DNA of 64,000 nt, from contig JAKSDK010000801.1 in the NCBI GenBank assembly GCA_022360095.1, positions 62,001 to 126,000 on the forward strand. Direction: 5' to 3'. This DNA comes from Phycisphaerales bacterium (lineage in GTDB: Bacteria; Planctomycetota; Phycisphaerae; UBA1845; UTPLA1). Shown piece by piece: positions 35,432 to 45,756 of the stretch; within the stretch, counting starts at the first letter, position 1; each line of letters begins with the position of its first letter. The position numbers and the translations under genes are program-made. Under the pieces are notes generated by a model. It was given only the letters and a program-made list of their open reading frames with translations. It did not search any database and had not been told where the DNA came from.

Positions 35432-37410
35432 ACGAAAACGATATTCACGAGAGGCTTCGCCAGTTCAACCGTGATCTACTCCTTGCTCAAAATAGAGGAT
35501 CATCCGATCTATCGGAAGATGATGACCGACTTGATTTGGATGGAGATCTCGACGCCGATCTCGATTTCCTAAGAAGTCAGATCCCGGGCTACTTGATCGA
35601 AGAAATGATCGGCCGCGGAGGGCAGGCGACCGTATGGAAAGCCGTACAAGAATCCACCGGCAAGATCGTGGCCATCAAGACGCTAATCTGCGGGCCCCTG
35701 ACGGATAGCGCAAACCGGCACGCCAGGCGCTTCGAGCGAGAAGTCTCGATGCTCGGCTGCCTATGCCATCCCAACATCGTCAACATACGGGACAGCGGTC
35801 GTCAGCCCTTTCTCCGCTGGTTGGTGATGGATTTGGTGCAGGGTGATTCGATCACGGAGTACGCTGATCAACGAAAGCTCTGCATTCGAGACCGAGTGAA
35901 TCTTGTCATTCAGGTGGCGCATGCGATCGGAGCTGCCCACATACTCGGAATGATCCACCGCGACATCAAACCATCGAACATTCTGGTGGACGAAGAGGGT
36001 GTTCCTCGCGTCGTCGACTTCGGACTCGCGCGTGACGTCGAAGAGCTTCCCGGCCAGCACTGTTCTGTCACCGGTGAGATCATGGGCACGCTTCCCTATG
36101 CCAGCCCTGAGCAACTCAAGTGCGAACACTTGAACGTACAAACGGATGTGTATTCTCTGGGCGTACTGCTCTATGAGCTGCTTACCGACGACTTTCCCTA
36201 CTCCGTGGATGGAGATCGATCAGAGATTATCCAGGCCATCGTGAATGAAGAACCGCGATGTCCTCGAGCAATTTCAGCCGATCTGCGAAAGATCATCCTG
36301 AAATGTCTTGTCAAAGACCCGGCGGGTCGTTATTCGAATGCGACCGAGCTTGCCGATGACCTGCGGCGGTGGATCGACGGGGAGCCTGTGAATGCAGCAG
36401 GGCCAGCCATTTGGTATCTCCTTTCAAAGCAACTCCGCAGACACAAGGCCGGCGCGGCAATCGCCGCGTTGGGCATCCTCCTCGCAATCTCCGGCGCCGT
36501 TACGGCTATGTCTGTCTGGCATAAAGATCAAATCGCTCGAGCTGCGCAGATTGGCATGGATGCCGGCGGTCTCGTTCAACTCGGAAATGTTTACAGGGAC
36601 TCGGGCCGTGCAGAGCTGGCCCGACGGTCATTTGAGTCCGCCGTCGAACTCACAGAACTAAGCGGAATCGAAGACCGGCAAATCATGGGGATCCGGTATC
36701 GCGCCCTTCACCGGCTGGCCTGGGAAGACTTTTCAAACGGCGAGCTTGATCGAGGCCGTTCAATCTCCTCGAAGGCGGCGTCACTTGCTGAGAGGATGAA
36801 TCGTAAATATCCCGACGAGCTTTGTTGGAAACGGCACCTTGCTTCCTCTCACGCGCTCCGTGGCAAGGAGGCTGCGACGGTCCATGATTGGAAAAAAGCG
36901 CTCGGGCACTTCGAGCAATCACGCTCGATCACGATTGGAATCATAAAGCGGGCGCCGTCGAACACATCGTGCAAAACGGACTTGGCGTTTTGCACCAGGT
37001 GGATCGGTCGATGCAAGTTTGAGATCGGAGACTATTCCGGCGCTCGATCCATCTACAAGCAGGCTCGACAACTCTCGGACAGCCTGTGCTCGATCCAGCC
37101 TGAAGCGGCTGAGCACGTCCTTGATATCGCCCGATGCGACATTAAGCTGGCCCGCTGTCACATCAAAGAAAACAACACGGAGAAATACAAACAGGCCCAG
37201 ACGATCCTGACAAATGCGATCGCCTCGCTCGAAAAACTCGACGAGGACCACGGCCTCGTCAAGGACCAGGCACGGCTGCTGAACGACCTTCGAAACTACC
37301 TGCGGTTCGTCAAGCGGAAGTTGTCTTCCTACGGGTTACCGGAATCATCGTCCGTCTCCGCAGGCTCATCCTGCTCATCCGCCTCCGGATCCTGTTCACC
37401 GACGATGTGA
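35428..37410 (+). CDS. Ser/Thr protein kinase with TM and TPR-like C-terminus
   Basis: A 660-residue protein from ATG 35428. Kinase domain: IGRGGQATVWKA (61-72), VAIK with K84, HRDIKPSN (177-184, D179), DFG (197-199), GTLPYASPEQ (220-229). A membrane helix at ~341-363 (GAAIAALGILLAISGAVTAM) follows, then an extracytoplasmic TPR-like region (residues ~380-630). All catalytic residues present. The ATGA overlap ties it to the ECF sigma gene, which it may phosphorylate. The C-terminal tail is low complexity, Ser/Gly-rich, and overlaps the convergent gene by 82 bases. Confidence 0.93.
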   Translation: MNENDIHERLRQFNRDLLLAQNRGSSDLSEDDDRLDLDGDLDADLDFLRSQIPGYLIEEMIGRGGQATVWKAVQESTGKIVAIKTLICGPLTDSANRHARRFEREVSMLGCLCHPNIVNIRDSGRQPFLRWLVMDLVQGDSITEYADQRKLCIRDRVNLVIQVAHAIGAAHILGMIHRDIKPSNILVDEEGVPRVVDFGLARDVEELPGQHCSVTGEIMGTLPYASPEQLKCEHLNVQTDVYSLGVLLYELLTDDFPYSVDGDRSEIIQAIVNEEPRCPRAISADLRKIILKCLVKDPAGRYSNATELADDLRRWIDGEPVNAAGPAIWYLLSKQLRRHKAGAAIAALGILLAISGAVTAMSVWHKDQIARAAQIGMDAGGLVQLGNVYRDSGRAELARRSFESAVELTELSGIEDRQIMGIRYRALHRLAWEDFSNGELDRGRSISSKAASLAERMNRKYPDELCWKRHLASSHALRGKEAATVHDWKKALGHFEQSRSITIGIIKRAPSNTSCKTDLAFCTRWIGRCKFEIGDYSGARSIYKQARQLSDSLCSIQPEAAEHVLDIARCDIKLARCHIKENNTEKYKQAQTILTNAIASLEKLDEDHGLVKDQARLLNDLRNYLRFVKRKLSSYGLPESSSVSAGSSCSSASGSCSPTM

Positions 37411-37877
37411 AATCGATAGCACAACGACGAGGTCACGGGGTAAGGCGGTTGCTGCGGCGGTGCGGGCGGCGTGTATAGCGTTCCCTCAAAATCGTAATCA
37501 AGATCCGTCGAGACATTCGTCGCCGTACCCTGCATCAGTGGAGGTTCGGTAAACTCATCGACGGTCGGGTTATTGCTGTCGTCGTGGCTGAGCCACCACA
37601 GGTTATCTGATCCGTTCGAGTATGGGTTCACCTCGCACCACTCGACGGCCTGAGTGCCTTCGTCCGTGATCCTGATCTCTTGAATCTCCCAGCCGATGTC
37701 GTCGGCGCCTTTCGAATCGGCTGCCTTTAGATCAAGTTCAACCGTCCAATCCACCGCGGTTTGAGGGTCGCTCGGGGTTTCGTGGATTTCGTAGATAATC
37801 GTCCGATCGGCCGGGAGACCCAGCCCGGTGGACGGTAAGACAAGAATGAGCGCGCAGACCATGGGTGTGCTCTTCAT
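37329..37877 (-). CDS. Secreted protein of unknown function
   Basis: A 182-residue protein from ATG 37877 with an N-terminal signal peptide (MKSTPMVCALILVLPSTGLG), then a Pro/Asp/Glu-rich beta-type sequence (TIIYEIHETPSDPQTAVDWT), ending acidic (AETDDDSGNP). No family recognised. It overlaps the kinase gene 3' end by 82 bases in convergent orientation; both tails there are low complexity. Upstream frame extension to 37961 is not supported by a signal peptide. Confidence 0.65.
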   Translation of the reverse strand: MKSTPMVCALILVLPSTGLGLPADRTIIYEIHETPSDPQTAVDWTVELDLKAADSKGADDIGWEIQEIRITDEGTQAVEWCEVNPYSNGSDNLWWLSHDDSNNPTVDEFTEPPLMQGTATNVSTDLDYDFEGTLYTPPAPPQQPPYPVTSSLCYRFHIVGEQDPEADEQDEPAETDDDSGNP

Positions 37878-38069
37878 AATGAGTCTCCTAATCGGTTTGA
37901 GTGAACTTAGACTGAAGTATTCAAGCGTTTGCTTGATACCAAGCGGGCAATCGAACGGCAACGGGGCGAGCTCGTCTTCTCCCTCCCTAAACTAGGACGA
38001 TATCCGAGCTTCAAGCGCTCCCCTCAAGTTGAATTATTAGGAATCTTTTCGATCGACCCGATCCCGCGC

Positions 38070-39221
38070 CTACCGCTTCCTGATTACGTTGTTGAGTTCA
38101 GGCACCCGCAACTGGATGGGATACGAGTGGCTGTGCTGATAGCTCGCCTGCTTGAGATAAGTGTCGTATGTCGGACTCCTGGTAAGCGGAAACGTGAACC
38201 CTTCCGGCGTCTGAATCTGCTCATAGTCTTTGACGTGCTTGATGATCCATTTGACCAGATCATGCTCAAGCCTTGTCATTTCAATGCCGACACTGCGGTA
38301 CAAACCGAACATCGTCTTCACCCTCGAGGTCTGCCAGGCCTTGGTGGCAATGTCGTTGGTGTTATGAATGCGCGTGCAGCGGCCGCCGAGTTGTTCGTTG
38401 AAAAAGTCCCGAAAATCCGCGTCACCGGCCGTCGGGCCGGCGAAGGCGATCGTTGAAATCGTGGCGTTGTTGGAAGGGTCCCAACCGTGGACGAGCCCTT
38501 GCGATTGGTGAAACCACAGCGCCAACGTCGGGGCCAGCGCCCCGGCAAGGCTGTGTCCGACAAAGCAGATGTCGACCTTCTTTCTCGCCAGTTCTTTTAA
38601 AAAAGGCTCGATTCTCTGGTCGCCGGGGACCTGATCGTTGGGACGCAACTCGGTCAGCAGTGCGTTCAATCCGATCTGGGTCGCCTTCGAGATGTGTGGT
38701 TTGCCTTTGACGCGGACGCCCTGAGGAACTTCCCAGGGCACCTTCTCGACGACGCGAAAATCCTCTTCATACCAATCGAGGAACGCCATCCCGTTGGTCC
38801 CACGAACGGCCACGATGTATTGCGAAGGATCCTTCCGATTCTGTGCCACGAACATCATGTTGTCCTGGAGCAGAGCGAGTTCGAACTTGTAGATCGCCGG
38901 CCCCCAGACCACCTTCCAGTCGTTTTTCAACACGCGGATCTTCGGCATCGTGGTATTGATGATGTTAAGAATCTCCCTGGGGATGGTTTTGTCCCAGGGC
39001 CATCTCACGATGATTTGCTCGCCGGAGTACGCCAAGTAGGCCATGCTCAGGGCGACCTGCTTCCGTTTAGTGACCTGCAACTGCGAGCCTGTCCGGGCTT
39101 CGCCGTCGCCGTCGGCCCGGCGATCGTTGTTGCGAAAATCGCCGTCTCCATTGCTACACGCCGCCGATAGAAAGGCCGAGAATAGCGCAAAGCACCACAA
39201 GATGATCCTGTTCTTGCTCAT
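38070..39221 (-). CDS. Lipase class 3-like lipoprotein
   Basis: A 383-residue protein from ATG 39221, with GGAGG upstream (spacing ~8). The N-terminus is a lipoprotein signal (MSKNRIILWCFALFSAFLSA AC). The nucleophile elbow is CFVGHSLAGALAP (GHSLAG; usual GHSLGG), followed by IAFAGPTAGDADF, which fits the class 3 lipase fold, and preceded by YIVAVRGTNGMAFLDW with the oxyanion-type RGT. The final His lies in the C-terminal region (EHDLVKWIIKH). It probably hydrolyses acyl esters outside the cell membrane. No neighbouring genes suggest a pathway. Confidence 0.85.
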   Translation of the reverse strand: MSKNRIILWCFALFSAFLSAACSNGDGDFRNNDRRADGDGEARTGSQLQVTKRKQVALSMAYLAYSGEQIIVRWPWDKTIPREILNIINTTMPKIRVLKNDWKVVWGPAIYKFELALLQDNMMFVAQNRKDPSQYIVAVRGTNGMAFLDWYEEDFRVVEKVPWEVPQGVRVKGKPHISKATQIGLNALLTELRPNDQVPGDQRIEPFLKELARKKVDICFVGHSLAGALAPTLALWFHQSQGLVHGWDPSNNATISTIAFAGPTAGDADFRDFFNEQLGGRCTRIHNTNDIATKAWQTSRVKTMFGLYRSVGIEMTRLEHDLVKWIIKHVKDYEQIQTPEGFTFPLTRSPTYDTYLKQASYQHSHSYPIQLRVPELNNVIRKR

Positions 39222-39942
39222 CACTTGGTCCTCCGACAACCCGAGTTTTCGATATGACCTCGCCCGATTACGCTGCCGGGCAGTGTTCGACATTGCAACA
39301 AACACAGGGGCCCATCCTTTGCCTCCGACCAGAAATGAGAAATCGCGCCCGTGGAGCCCTTCCGTCCCTGCTTCGGGCTTTGCGCGGCCAGCCCGAAAGA
39401 CGGCCCAAGAAATAGAGACGAAAACGGTCGCGAAAGCGCTCACTCAGACAGCAGTTTTTTATGTCACCGCATGGAGGGCGTGTTTAAGCATCTCCGGCGC
39501 CCCGGCTCGCTCGCTTAGCCCGAATCGACATCATTCGGCGATTTCGTCGCCTGTCTGACAGAGCGTCCGATTACCATCCTCCGGCTCAAATACTCGAGAA
39601 CTCCGAGTTTTCATCGGGGCCTGACTCCAGCCAAAGTGAATATGAAATCTCGCCGTGTCGATGTTACAAAAGCGCAAAGGTTCGGTCCGTGCTGTTCATA
39701 ATAGGACGCGCAGACGTATGGTTCTCGGGCCCTAATGCGAATTATTCTTGAGAACACTCGATGTTCTAATTTTCATCGACTTCTGGCCGATGCAAAATGC
39801 AAACGTTGACGTAGGGAGGAACATTCGTGTGATCAGCGCGTTTCGATGAGCTTCCTGATCACGGGCGGTCGCAACGGCGTTTGCATGACAATAATGAAAG
39901 CGATGTTTCCCTTCAGGATAAGCAATCGGGGCAAATTCTAAC
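39222..39942. other. Gene-free region upstream of the hybrid kinase
   Basis: About 720 bases without a credible gene; no promoter I would assign. Confidence 0.5.
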
Positions 39943-42186
39943 ATGGCCAATGCGGGATTACCCACTGAGAGCACCCCTGCGGGCCCTTCAGGCCAATCTT
40001 TCAACGTGGCGCGCTATGCCTGGTTCCTGACGCTGCTGTGCGCCGCACCGTTGCCGCTCTTGGCGATCGGTGTTGATTTCTCAACGACCGTCGATGCGCC
40101 GTTGGCAGAAGGGATGCTGACGTCCGAAAATTTCAGTGAAGTCGCTCACCATGCCTTGCACGGCAGCTTTACACACACCATCCTGGAGTGGACGGCGGTT
40201 TGCCTCGCGGCCTTTGTCGCGGTCCTGGCCTTCTTCCATTATCGCCTCAAAGATGAGCCGTCGGTTCCGATTATCGGCGTGGCCTTAATTTGCGCCGGAG
40301 GAATGGATGCCTTCCACACGTTCGCAGTAGACAGGCTGATTTCGGCCGTAGCAGACAATCAGAGTCTGATTCCTTTCACATGGGCGCTGTGTCGCATATT
40401 CAACGCGATTATTTTGTTGGTCGGCGTCCTCGTCATTCTCAGATTTCCCTCGGTGACGGCAAAAAACCGAGGACGGTTCATCTGCCTGGTCAGTGCCTCT
40501 TTCATGGCCGTCGCCTACCTGATCATTGCGACGTGCGCCCGATCAGAAGTGCTGCCGCAGACGATGTTCCCGGATTCGCTTCTAAAACGACCGTATGATC
40601 TCTACCCCATCGTGCTTTATGCGCTCTGCGGCGTGTTCGTGTTTCCCAGGTACCAGCGACGGTACCCTTCCATCTTCGCCCAAACCCTGATGCTTGGCTT
40701 GATTCCTGCTTTTGCAACGCAGTTGTACATGGCCTTCGGCTCTGATGCGTTGCATGATTCCTGCTTCAACATTGCCCATGCAGCCAAATCCCTGTGTTAT
40801 GCCGTCCCCCTTCTGGGCCTCCTGCGAGATTATTCGGACACTTACAGAGCCCAACGGTCTGCTGAAGAGGAATTGCGTGGACTTGTCACCGAATTTGCGG
40901 AACTCAGGGCGATGGCCGAGGAGTCGTTTATCGAGTTGACGGATCAGGCAAAGGAACTCGAACGAGCGCGCGAAGAAGCGGATGCCGCCAACAGAGCCAA
41001 AAGCGAGTTTCTTGCGAACATGAGCCACGAGATTCGAACGCCCATGACTGCCATCCTGGGGTTCGCAGAGACTCTCGCCGACAATGTGTCCGGAACGGAC
41101 AACGTCGACTCCGTCGCCACCATAAAGCGAAACGGAGAACACCTTCTCGGGATCATCAACGACATTCTCGACCTGTCAAAAGTTGAAGCGGGGAAGATGA
41201 CCGTTGAAAACACGCATTATGATCTCTGCAATATCATCGAGGACGTGGCTTCGCTCATGAGAGTGAAGGCCGACGGCGCAGGCATTGCATTTAACGTTGA
41301 GTACCTAGGCCCCATTCCAGAAACGATTCAAACCGATCCCGTGAAACTCCGACAGATCCTCATCAATCTGATCGGAAACGCCATCAAATTCACCAAAGTC
41401 GGAGGCGTGCGGCTGATTGCGCGATGTATCGATGATAAAGCCGCGCCGCGGATGCAATTCGACGTGTTGGATACAGGGATCGGAATGACGCGGGAACAAA
41501 TGTCGAGACTGTTCCAGCCGTTTAGTCAGGCGGATACTTCGACGACGCGTAAGTTCGGCGGAACGGGACTGGGGCTGGCCATCAGCAAGCGATTCGCCGA
41601 GATGCTTGGCGGTGATATTACCATTGTCGAGGCCCAGGTAGGCGTGGGGACTCGATTTCGATTGAGTATCTCCACAGGCCCGCTCGACAACGTCAAGATG
41701 ATTCAGGACCCGCGCACGATCATCATGACCCGAAAGACCCCATCCCGGACCGCGAGCGATGATATTCCAAAGCTGAAGGGATGTCGCATACTCCTCGCGG
41801 AAGACGGTCCGGACAATCAACGGCTCATTGGACATGTCCTTAAGAAGGCCGGCGCCGAAATGTCGTTTGTTTCGAACGGCAAAGCCGCCTTGGAGACCGC
41901 CCTATCCGCTCGTGACAAGGGGGCTCCGTTTGACGTCATTCTGATGGACATGCAGATGCCCGTCATGGATGGTTACGAGGCGACACGCCAACTTCGCCGT
42001 CGTGACTACACCGGCCCGATCATCGCGTTGACAGCCAATGCGATGCAAGGCGATCGCAAGAAATGCATCGAAGCAGGATGTAACGAATTCGCGACAAAAC
42101 CGATTGATCGAAAAAAGTTGATTACGACGATCCACTCGCAGCGACAGTCCGGCGCAAAACCCGAACTAAGTCATTCTCTCGCTTGA
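39943..42186 (+). CDS. Hybrid sensor histidine kinase with MASE-type membrane sensor
   Basis: A 747-residue protein. N-terminal ~300 residues form a multi-pass MASE3-type sensor ([40 protein letters not shown]). A coiled coil leads to the HisKA domain ([12 protein letters not shown]362), then the HATPase with DNxxxG-type [21 protein letters not shown] and [15 protein letters not shown]-terminal receiver domain has [26 protein letters not shown] (D669) and a K within FATKPI. All catalytic parts are present. It is a membrane sensor whose partner is not encoded nearby. The domain label MASE3 is from recall. Confidence 0.92.
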   Translation: MANAGLPTESTPAGPSGQSFNVARYAWFLTLLCAAPLPLLAIGVDFSTTVDAPLAEGMLTSENFSEVAHHALHGSFTHTILEWTAVCLAAFVAVLAFFHYRLKDEPSVPIIGVALICAGGMDAFHTFAVDRLISAVADNQSLIPFTWALCRIFNAIILLVGVLVILRFPSVTAKNRGRFICLVSASFMAVAYLIIATCARSEVLPQTMFPDSLLKRPYDLYPIVLYALCGVFVFPRYQRRYPSIFAQTLMLGLIPAFATQLYMAFGSDALHDSCFNIAHAAKSLCYAVPLLGLLRDYSDTYRAQRSAEEELRGLVTEFAELRAMAEESFIELTDQAKELERAREEADAANRAKSEFLANMSHEIRTPMTAILGFAETLADNVSGTDNVDSVATIKRNGEHLLGIINDILDLSKVEAGKMTVENTHYDLCNIIEDVASLMRVKADGAGIAFNVEYLGPIPETIQTDPVKLRQILINLIGNAIKFTKVGGVRLIARCIDDKAAPRMQFDVLDTGIGMTREQMSRLFQPFSQADTSTTRKFGGTGLGLAISKRFAEMLGGDITIVEAQVGVGTRFRLSISTGPLDNVKMIQDPRTIIMTRKTPSRTASDDIPKLKGCRILLAEDGPDNQRLIGHVLKKAGAEMSFVSNGKAALETALSARDKGAPFDVILMDMQMPVMDGYEATRQLRRRDYTGPIIALTANAMQGDRKKCIEAGCNEFATKPIDRKKLITTIHSQRQSGAKPELSHSLA

Positions 42187-42228
42187 AGTGCATCTCGCGC
42201 ATGGCGATTTCCAAGACCATGCTTGAAG

Positions 42229-42978
42229 TCAGTCGCTCAACTCCATCAGAACCTCAACCGCCGTTTCGGCCGCAGCCTCGAACGATCGCCGAACAGTCTC
42301 ATTCTCCAACCCCTGCCTGCTCCTATTCGCTCGGTCCTTTGAGAGTATGTTGTCGGTGCAGAAAAAAATCGCGGCGGCCCTGAGGCCCAGCGCGGAAGCG
42401 ACCACGAACGCGGCTGAGCATTCACAGTCCACACCAATAACAGCGCCCTCATGCTGCCCATAAACCTCAGGCCCCTGCCGGTAGGACGCATCCGTTGTGT
42501 AAACGAAGCCCTGGTGAACGTTCGTCCCGGTCCGGTTTCGAGCGCTGGCCAATAGCCGAAACGAGAGTTCCACATCTGGAACGGCGGGAAACGAGGACGG
42601 CATGTAGTAACGCGACGTGCCCTCCCCTCGAACGGCGCCCGAGGGCACGATGAGGTCACCGACTTGGACCTGCTCGACGGTACCGCCACAGGCCCCAAAA
42701 AGCACGAGCCTGCGAACACCGTTGGCTGCGGCCTTTTCCAGGGCATTGGCGGTAACGGGAGAACCCATGCCCGAATAGATCAGCGTGATGCAAGATCCGT
42801 TGATGCGAAGCGTATAGGCCTCGCGATCCGTATTTTCCCCCATCGCGATCGGCTCGCCGTTAAACCGTTTGACCATCGCCGGCAAAAAACTCCGACGACC
42901 GAAGGGAAACAGAATCGCAGACTCCTGAAACGGAAGTGAGCCGTAATTGCTGTAGGAGAAGTCGCGTTTGATAGACAT
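42229..42978 (-). CDS. Nucleoside phosphorylase family (uridine phosphorylase-like)
   Basis: A 249-residue protein from ATG 42978. GMGSPVTANALEKAAANGVR and LVLFGACGGTVEQVQVGDLIVP match the phosphate-binding and core motifs of the PNP/UDP family; a later VDCECSA region corresponds to the usual 'MExAA' ribose-binding segment but is altered. It probably cleaves nucleosides or an analogue. The frame extends upstream to 43161 but starts earlier have no support. It is divergent from the next gene. Confidence 0.85.
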   Translation of the reverse strand: MSIKRDFSYSNYGSLPFQESAILFPFGRRSFLPAMVKRFNGEPIAMGENTDREAYTLRINGSCITLIYSGMGSPVTANALEKAAANGVRRLVLFGACGGTVEQVQVGDLIVPSGAVRGEGTSRYYMPSSFPAVPDVELSFRLLASARNRTGTNVHQGFVYTTDASYRQGPEVYGQHEGAVIGVDCECSAAFVVASALGLRAAAIFFCTDNILSKDRANRSRQGLENETVRRSFEAAAETAVEVLMELSD

Positions 42979-43153
42979 CGATGTCAATATAACGTGGCAG
43001 TGTAGACTGACAATGCGCGAACTCATCTGAATCTGAATCCAAAGCCCGATACCGGTATTTGGTCTGTATTCATTGCGGTTTGCATGTCTGCCGCACTCCA
43101 CAATCTTGACTGCGATAAGACGATTTGAGACAATCGGCCCGGAGGCATTTCCC

Positions 43154-45109
43154 ATGTACAAGCCAAAAAAATCTTCCCTTTATGCAAGTGCGCTGATGGT
43201 CCTGACCACCCTGCCCGTCGCCAAGACACAAGGGCAAAACTTCGCCGCGCCGGACGGCCCGACCGTTTATCTCGCCGACGGCGATTGCAGTGATCCGACC
43301 GCGCCCTGTTTTCTTGGGAGTGCGGTCCAGGATGCCACCGACGGCGGAGCCAGTGGCAACACCGTGTTCATACGGCTGCCGAACGTCGGAGCCTCGTCCG
43401 TGTTTGAGGAAGACCTGATCGGCGCTGCCCGCATCGATATGAATACGACCTTCGACACATATCTCGACAACGGCGGTCCGACGCTCGGTGTAGACGGCAC
43501 TGTGATCATTCTCGGTGAGATCATCATCGGCGCAACCGATATCCTAACGCTCCTGGGCAATCTCGAGCTTTATGTCATGGGCATGCTGCAGATGAGAGAT
43601 CTCGCCGAGGTCGACGGTGACGGTGAACTGGTCTTCGGCGGTTCGTCGCGCATTCAACTGGGTGATCCCAGTGCCGGCGCCCCCGGCGCATCGCCTCAAG
43701 CCGCGACATTGCGGAATGTCCGAATCGCCGACGGCAGCAGCCTTTCCGTCACCGACCAAAGCCTCTCGGATAGTGTTCGGTCCGACTTGTTCGTCACCAA
43801 CCGTCTCGTGGTTGATGGGTTTTTCGATCTGTACGACAACTTTCTATGGTATGTCGACGGCACCGCGGGAGATGCCCTCGTTCATATCTCCGAACCGGCC
43901 ATGGTTTTTGGAGACAGCAGGTTTCTCATCGCCGTAGACCCAGCCGCATTAGGGGGTCCGCCGAACACCCGTGACGGTGCGTTTCAAATCACGGGAGGCG
44001 GCTACCTCGATATCGACTTTGACAAAATCACGGATGCCGGCGTCATGATTTCGCTTCCGGAGATCGGCGGAGGAGGAACGTCGTTCAACCGCGCCGGCGC
44101 TCTGTACATCCCGGAAGCAACGATACACCACGGGACGTTTCGAAACGAATTCAATGCGAGCACTGAGTTTGATTTTCTCGAGACCATCACGGGCAATCTC
44201 GAAGCCCTGGGGCCCGGGAGTGAGGTCTTCCCCGGCGACGGAGAATGTGATACGGGCGATGAGAGCGGCGTGTATTTTTTTGAGCCGGTGACGGTCGAAG
44301 GCAACGTCATTCTAACGAACACGGACGATCCCGTGACGGCTCCGTGCGCGGAGGGTGTCTGGTTCCTCGCCGACAGCGCAACACCCGAGACGCCACCGGG
44401 CGCGGTTCAACAAATCAACTCGACGTTCAAAGGCACATTTACTTCGGACGGCACTTCGGGCGTCCTCCTCGACACCAGTAACGGTGCGTCGCACAACCTC
44501 GCCGTCGAGGGCAACTTTGCTTTCGACGAAGCCCCGATCTTCACGCTCGTAAGCCCCTTCGACGCCGCCAATCCTTGCGTCAACGGGAACAAAGTGATTT
44601 TCTCAAGCGGGCTCAGCCCACAGACGCTGTTCTACAACACGCCCCTCGAAATCGAGAGCATACAGATCAACAAGAGCGATGCCGGCGACGACGTTGTGAT
44701 CGCCCCATCTTCAGGACAGTTTCTGGTGGGAACATCATTCGAAATCGTCCGCGGCAACTTCGTTGAGAATGGGTTGCTCGCCGCGGCCTCGGCCACACCC
44801 ACGATGCCGACAGATGACGATAGCGACGGAATTGTGAATGATTGTGACAACTGCCCAAGCATTGCGAATTCGGATCAGGTGGATGTTGACGGGGACGGCA
44901 TTGGCGATGATTGCGACAACTGTCCGGGCAATCCGAATCCCGGACAGGAAGATGCCAATGGAAACGGCCTCGGCGACGCCTGCGATTTGACCGCCCCGAT
45001 CGGCCTCTGTCCCGGTCCAACCATGATGACGATGTCAATGACGCTCCTGGGTATCGGCTGGATGCGTCGTCGTCGAAGGGGCGAAGACTCGGCCACAAGA
45101 TTCCAATAG
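43154..45109 (+). CDS. Secreted repeat protein with thrombospondin type 3 repeats and C-terminal anchor-like signal
   Basis: A 651-residue protein from ATG 43154 with an N-terminal signal peptide ([20 protein letters not shown]). Most of it is beta-helix-like repeat (e.g. [32 protein letters not shown]). Near the end, two calcium-binding thrombospondin type 3 repeats ([29 protein letters not shown]) are followed by a Cys, a hydrophobic stretch and an RRRRR cluster ([13 protein letters not shown]). This resembles C-terminal sorting signals such as PEP/MYXO-CTERM, but no exosortase is in the window. It probably is a surface-exposed protein. Confidence 0.8.
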   Translation: MYKPKKSSLYASALMVLTTLPVAKTQGQNFAAPDGPTVYLADGDCSDPTAPCFLGSAVQDATDGGASGNTVFIRLPNVGASSVFEEDLIGAARIDMNTTFDTYLDNGGPTLGVDGTVIILGEIIIGATDILTLLGNLELYVMGMLQMRDLAEVDGDGELVFGGSSRIQLGDPSAGAPGASPQAATLRNVRIADGSSLSVTDQSLSDSVRSDLFVTNRLVVDGFFDLYDNFLWYVDGTAGDALVHISEPAMVFGDSRFLIAVDPAALGGPPNTRDGAFQITGGGYLDIDFDKITDAGVMISLPEIGGGGTSFNRAGALYIPEATIHHGTFRNEFNASTEFDFLETITGNLEALGPGSEVFPGDGECDTGDESGVYFFEPVTVEGNVILTNTDDPVTAPCAEGVWFLADSATPETPPGAVQQINSTFKGTFTSDGTSGVLLDTSNGASHNLAVEGNFAFDEAPIFTLVSPFDAANPCVNGNKVIFSSGLSPQTLFYNTPLEIESIQINKSDAGDDVVIAPSSGQFLVGTSFEIVRGNFVENGLLAAASATPTMPTDDDSDGIVNDCDNCPSIANSDQVDVDGDGIGDDCDNCPGNPNPGQEDANGNGLGDACDLTAPIGLCPGPTMMTMSMTLLGIGWMRRRRRGEDSATRFQ

Positions 45110-45116
45110 AGAGCGC

Positions 45117-45623
45117 TTACACCCTTGCGAGAACGGCCGATGCTTCGAAGACGATGATTGAATCCGCGTCATCACCGGCTGAGCCGTTGCTGGCGCCCGC
45201 GACTTGGTCAGGTATCGGCTCCTCCAATCGGAGCAGGCCAACATAGGAACCGTCGGCCTGGAGTTCACCCGTGAACGTCAGGCGAACCTCGAAATTGCTG
45301 AAGATTTCCGGATTGTAGGCAACCGTCATAATCAATTGATCGCCTGCGATGGCCGCTGTTGGGGCATCGTTGATCCGTGCTGCGAATCCGAGCCCGTCGG
45401 TGCGGCACCCGTCGTTTAGGATGGAAATACGAGATTCCTGAATCGTCAGGCAGAAGCGCCCGCCGAACTCGTCCGCCAGAACCCATTGTCCTTCCAGAGA
45501 CGGCAGTCCGATCAACACGCCGCCCGGTACAGGAACTGGCCCCGCTCGCCGAGTACCGAGCGATCCAATCCCGCAGGCACCGACCGTCACCGACAGCATC
45601 AGGAGCAAAACGAGCTTCTTCAT
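45117..45623 (-). CDS. Small lipoprotein of unknown function
   Basis: A 168-residue protein from ATG 45623 with a lipoprotein signal (MKKLVLLLMLSVTVGACG; lipobox VGAC). The remainder is a beta-type fold (GQWVLADEFGGRFCLTIQES; FEVRLTFTGELQADGSYVGL), possibly lipocalin-like. No family recognised. Its ribosome site lies in a 12-bp hairpin (45627-45664), see separate entry. It converges with the repeat protein gene (stops 7 bases apart). Confidence 0.75.
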   Translation of the reverse strand: MKKLVLLLMLSVTVGACGIGSLGTRRAGPVPVPGGVLIGLPSLEGQWVLADEFGGRFCLTIQESRISILNDGCRTDGLGFAARINDAPTAAIAGDQLIMTVAYNPEIFSNFEVRLTFTGELQADGSYVGLLRLEEPIPDQVAGASNGSAGDDADSIIVFEASAVLARV

Positions 45624-45626
45624 ATT

Positions 45627-45664
45627 CCCCCGCCTTGATCGCTTGATTTTACTCAAAGCGGGGG
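45627..45664 (-). promoter_or_regulatory. Leader hairpin enclosing the ribosome site
   Basis: On the minus-strand RNA CCCCCGCUUUGA pairs with UCAAGGCGGGGG (12 bp, one U-G wobble, 14-base loop). The GGGGG half lies three bases before the ATG at 45623 and serves as the Shine-Dalgarno, so the stem would hide it. Candidate RNA thermometer or protein-binding leader. Confidence 0.55.
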
Positions 45665-45686
45665 AGGCGTTTCAAGAAACTCGGAA

Positions 45687-45720
45687 CCGGCTGGGCTTCA
45701 TCAGGGTGAAACCCAGCCGG
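45687..45720 (-). terminator. Possible terminator after the prepilin gene
   Basis: Perfect 9-bp stem CCGGCTGGG (45687-45695) with CCCAGCCGG (45712-45720), 16-base loop, followed on the minus strand by TTCCGAGTTTCTTG. Lacks a continuous T-run, so moderate. Confidence 0.5.
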
Positions 45721-45756
45721 ACCTGAAGATTTGCGGACTCGGGTACGGGGCTTTGC

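Noticed and set aside
39883-39942. Short leader peptide ahead of the hybrid kinase
   Set aside because: An 18-codon frame ends near the kinase ATG but lacks a ribosome site or any conserved feature.
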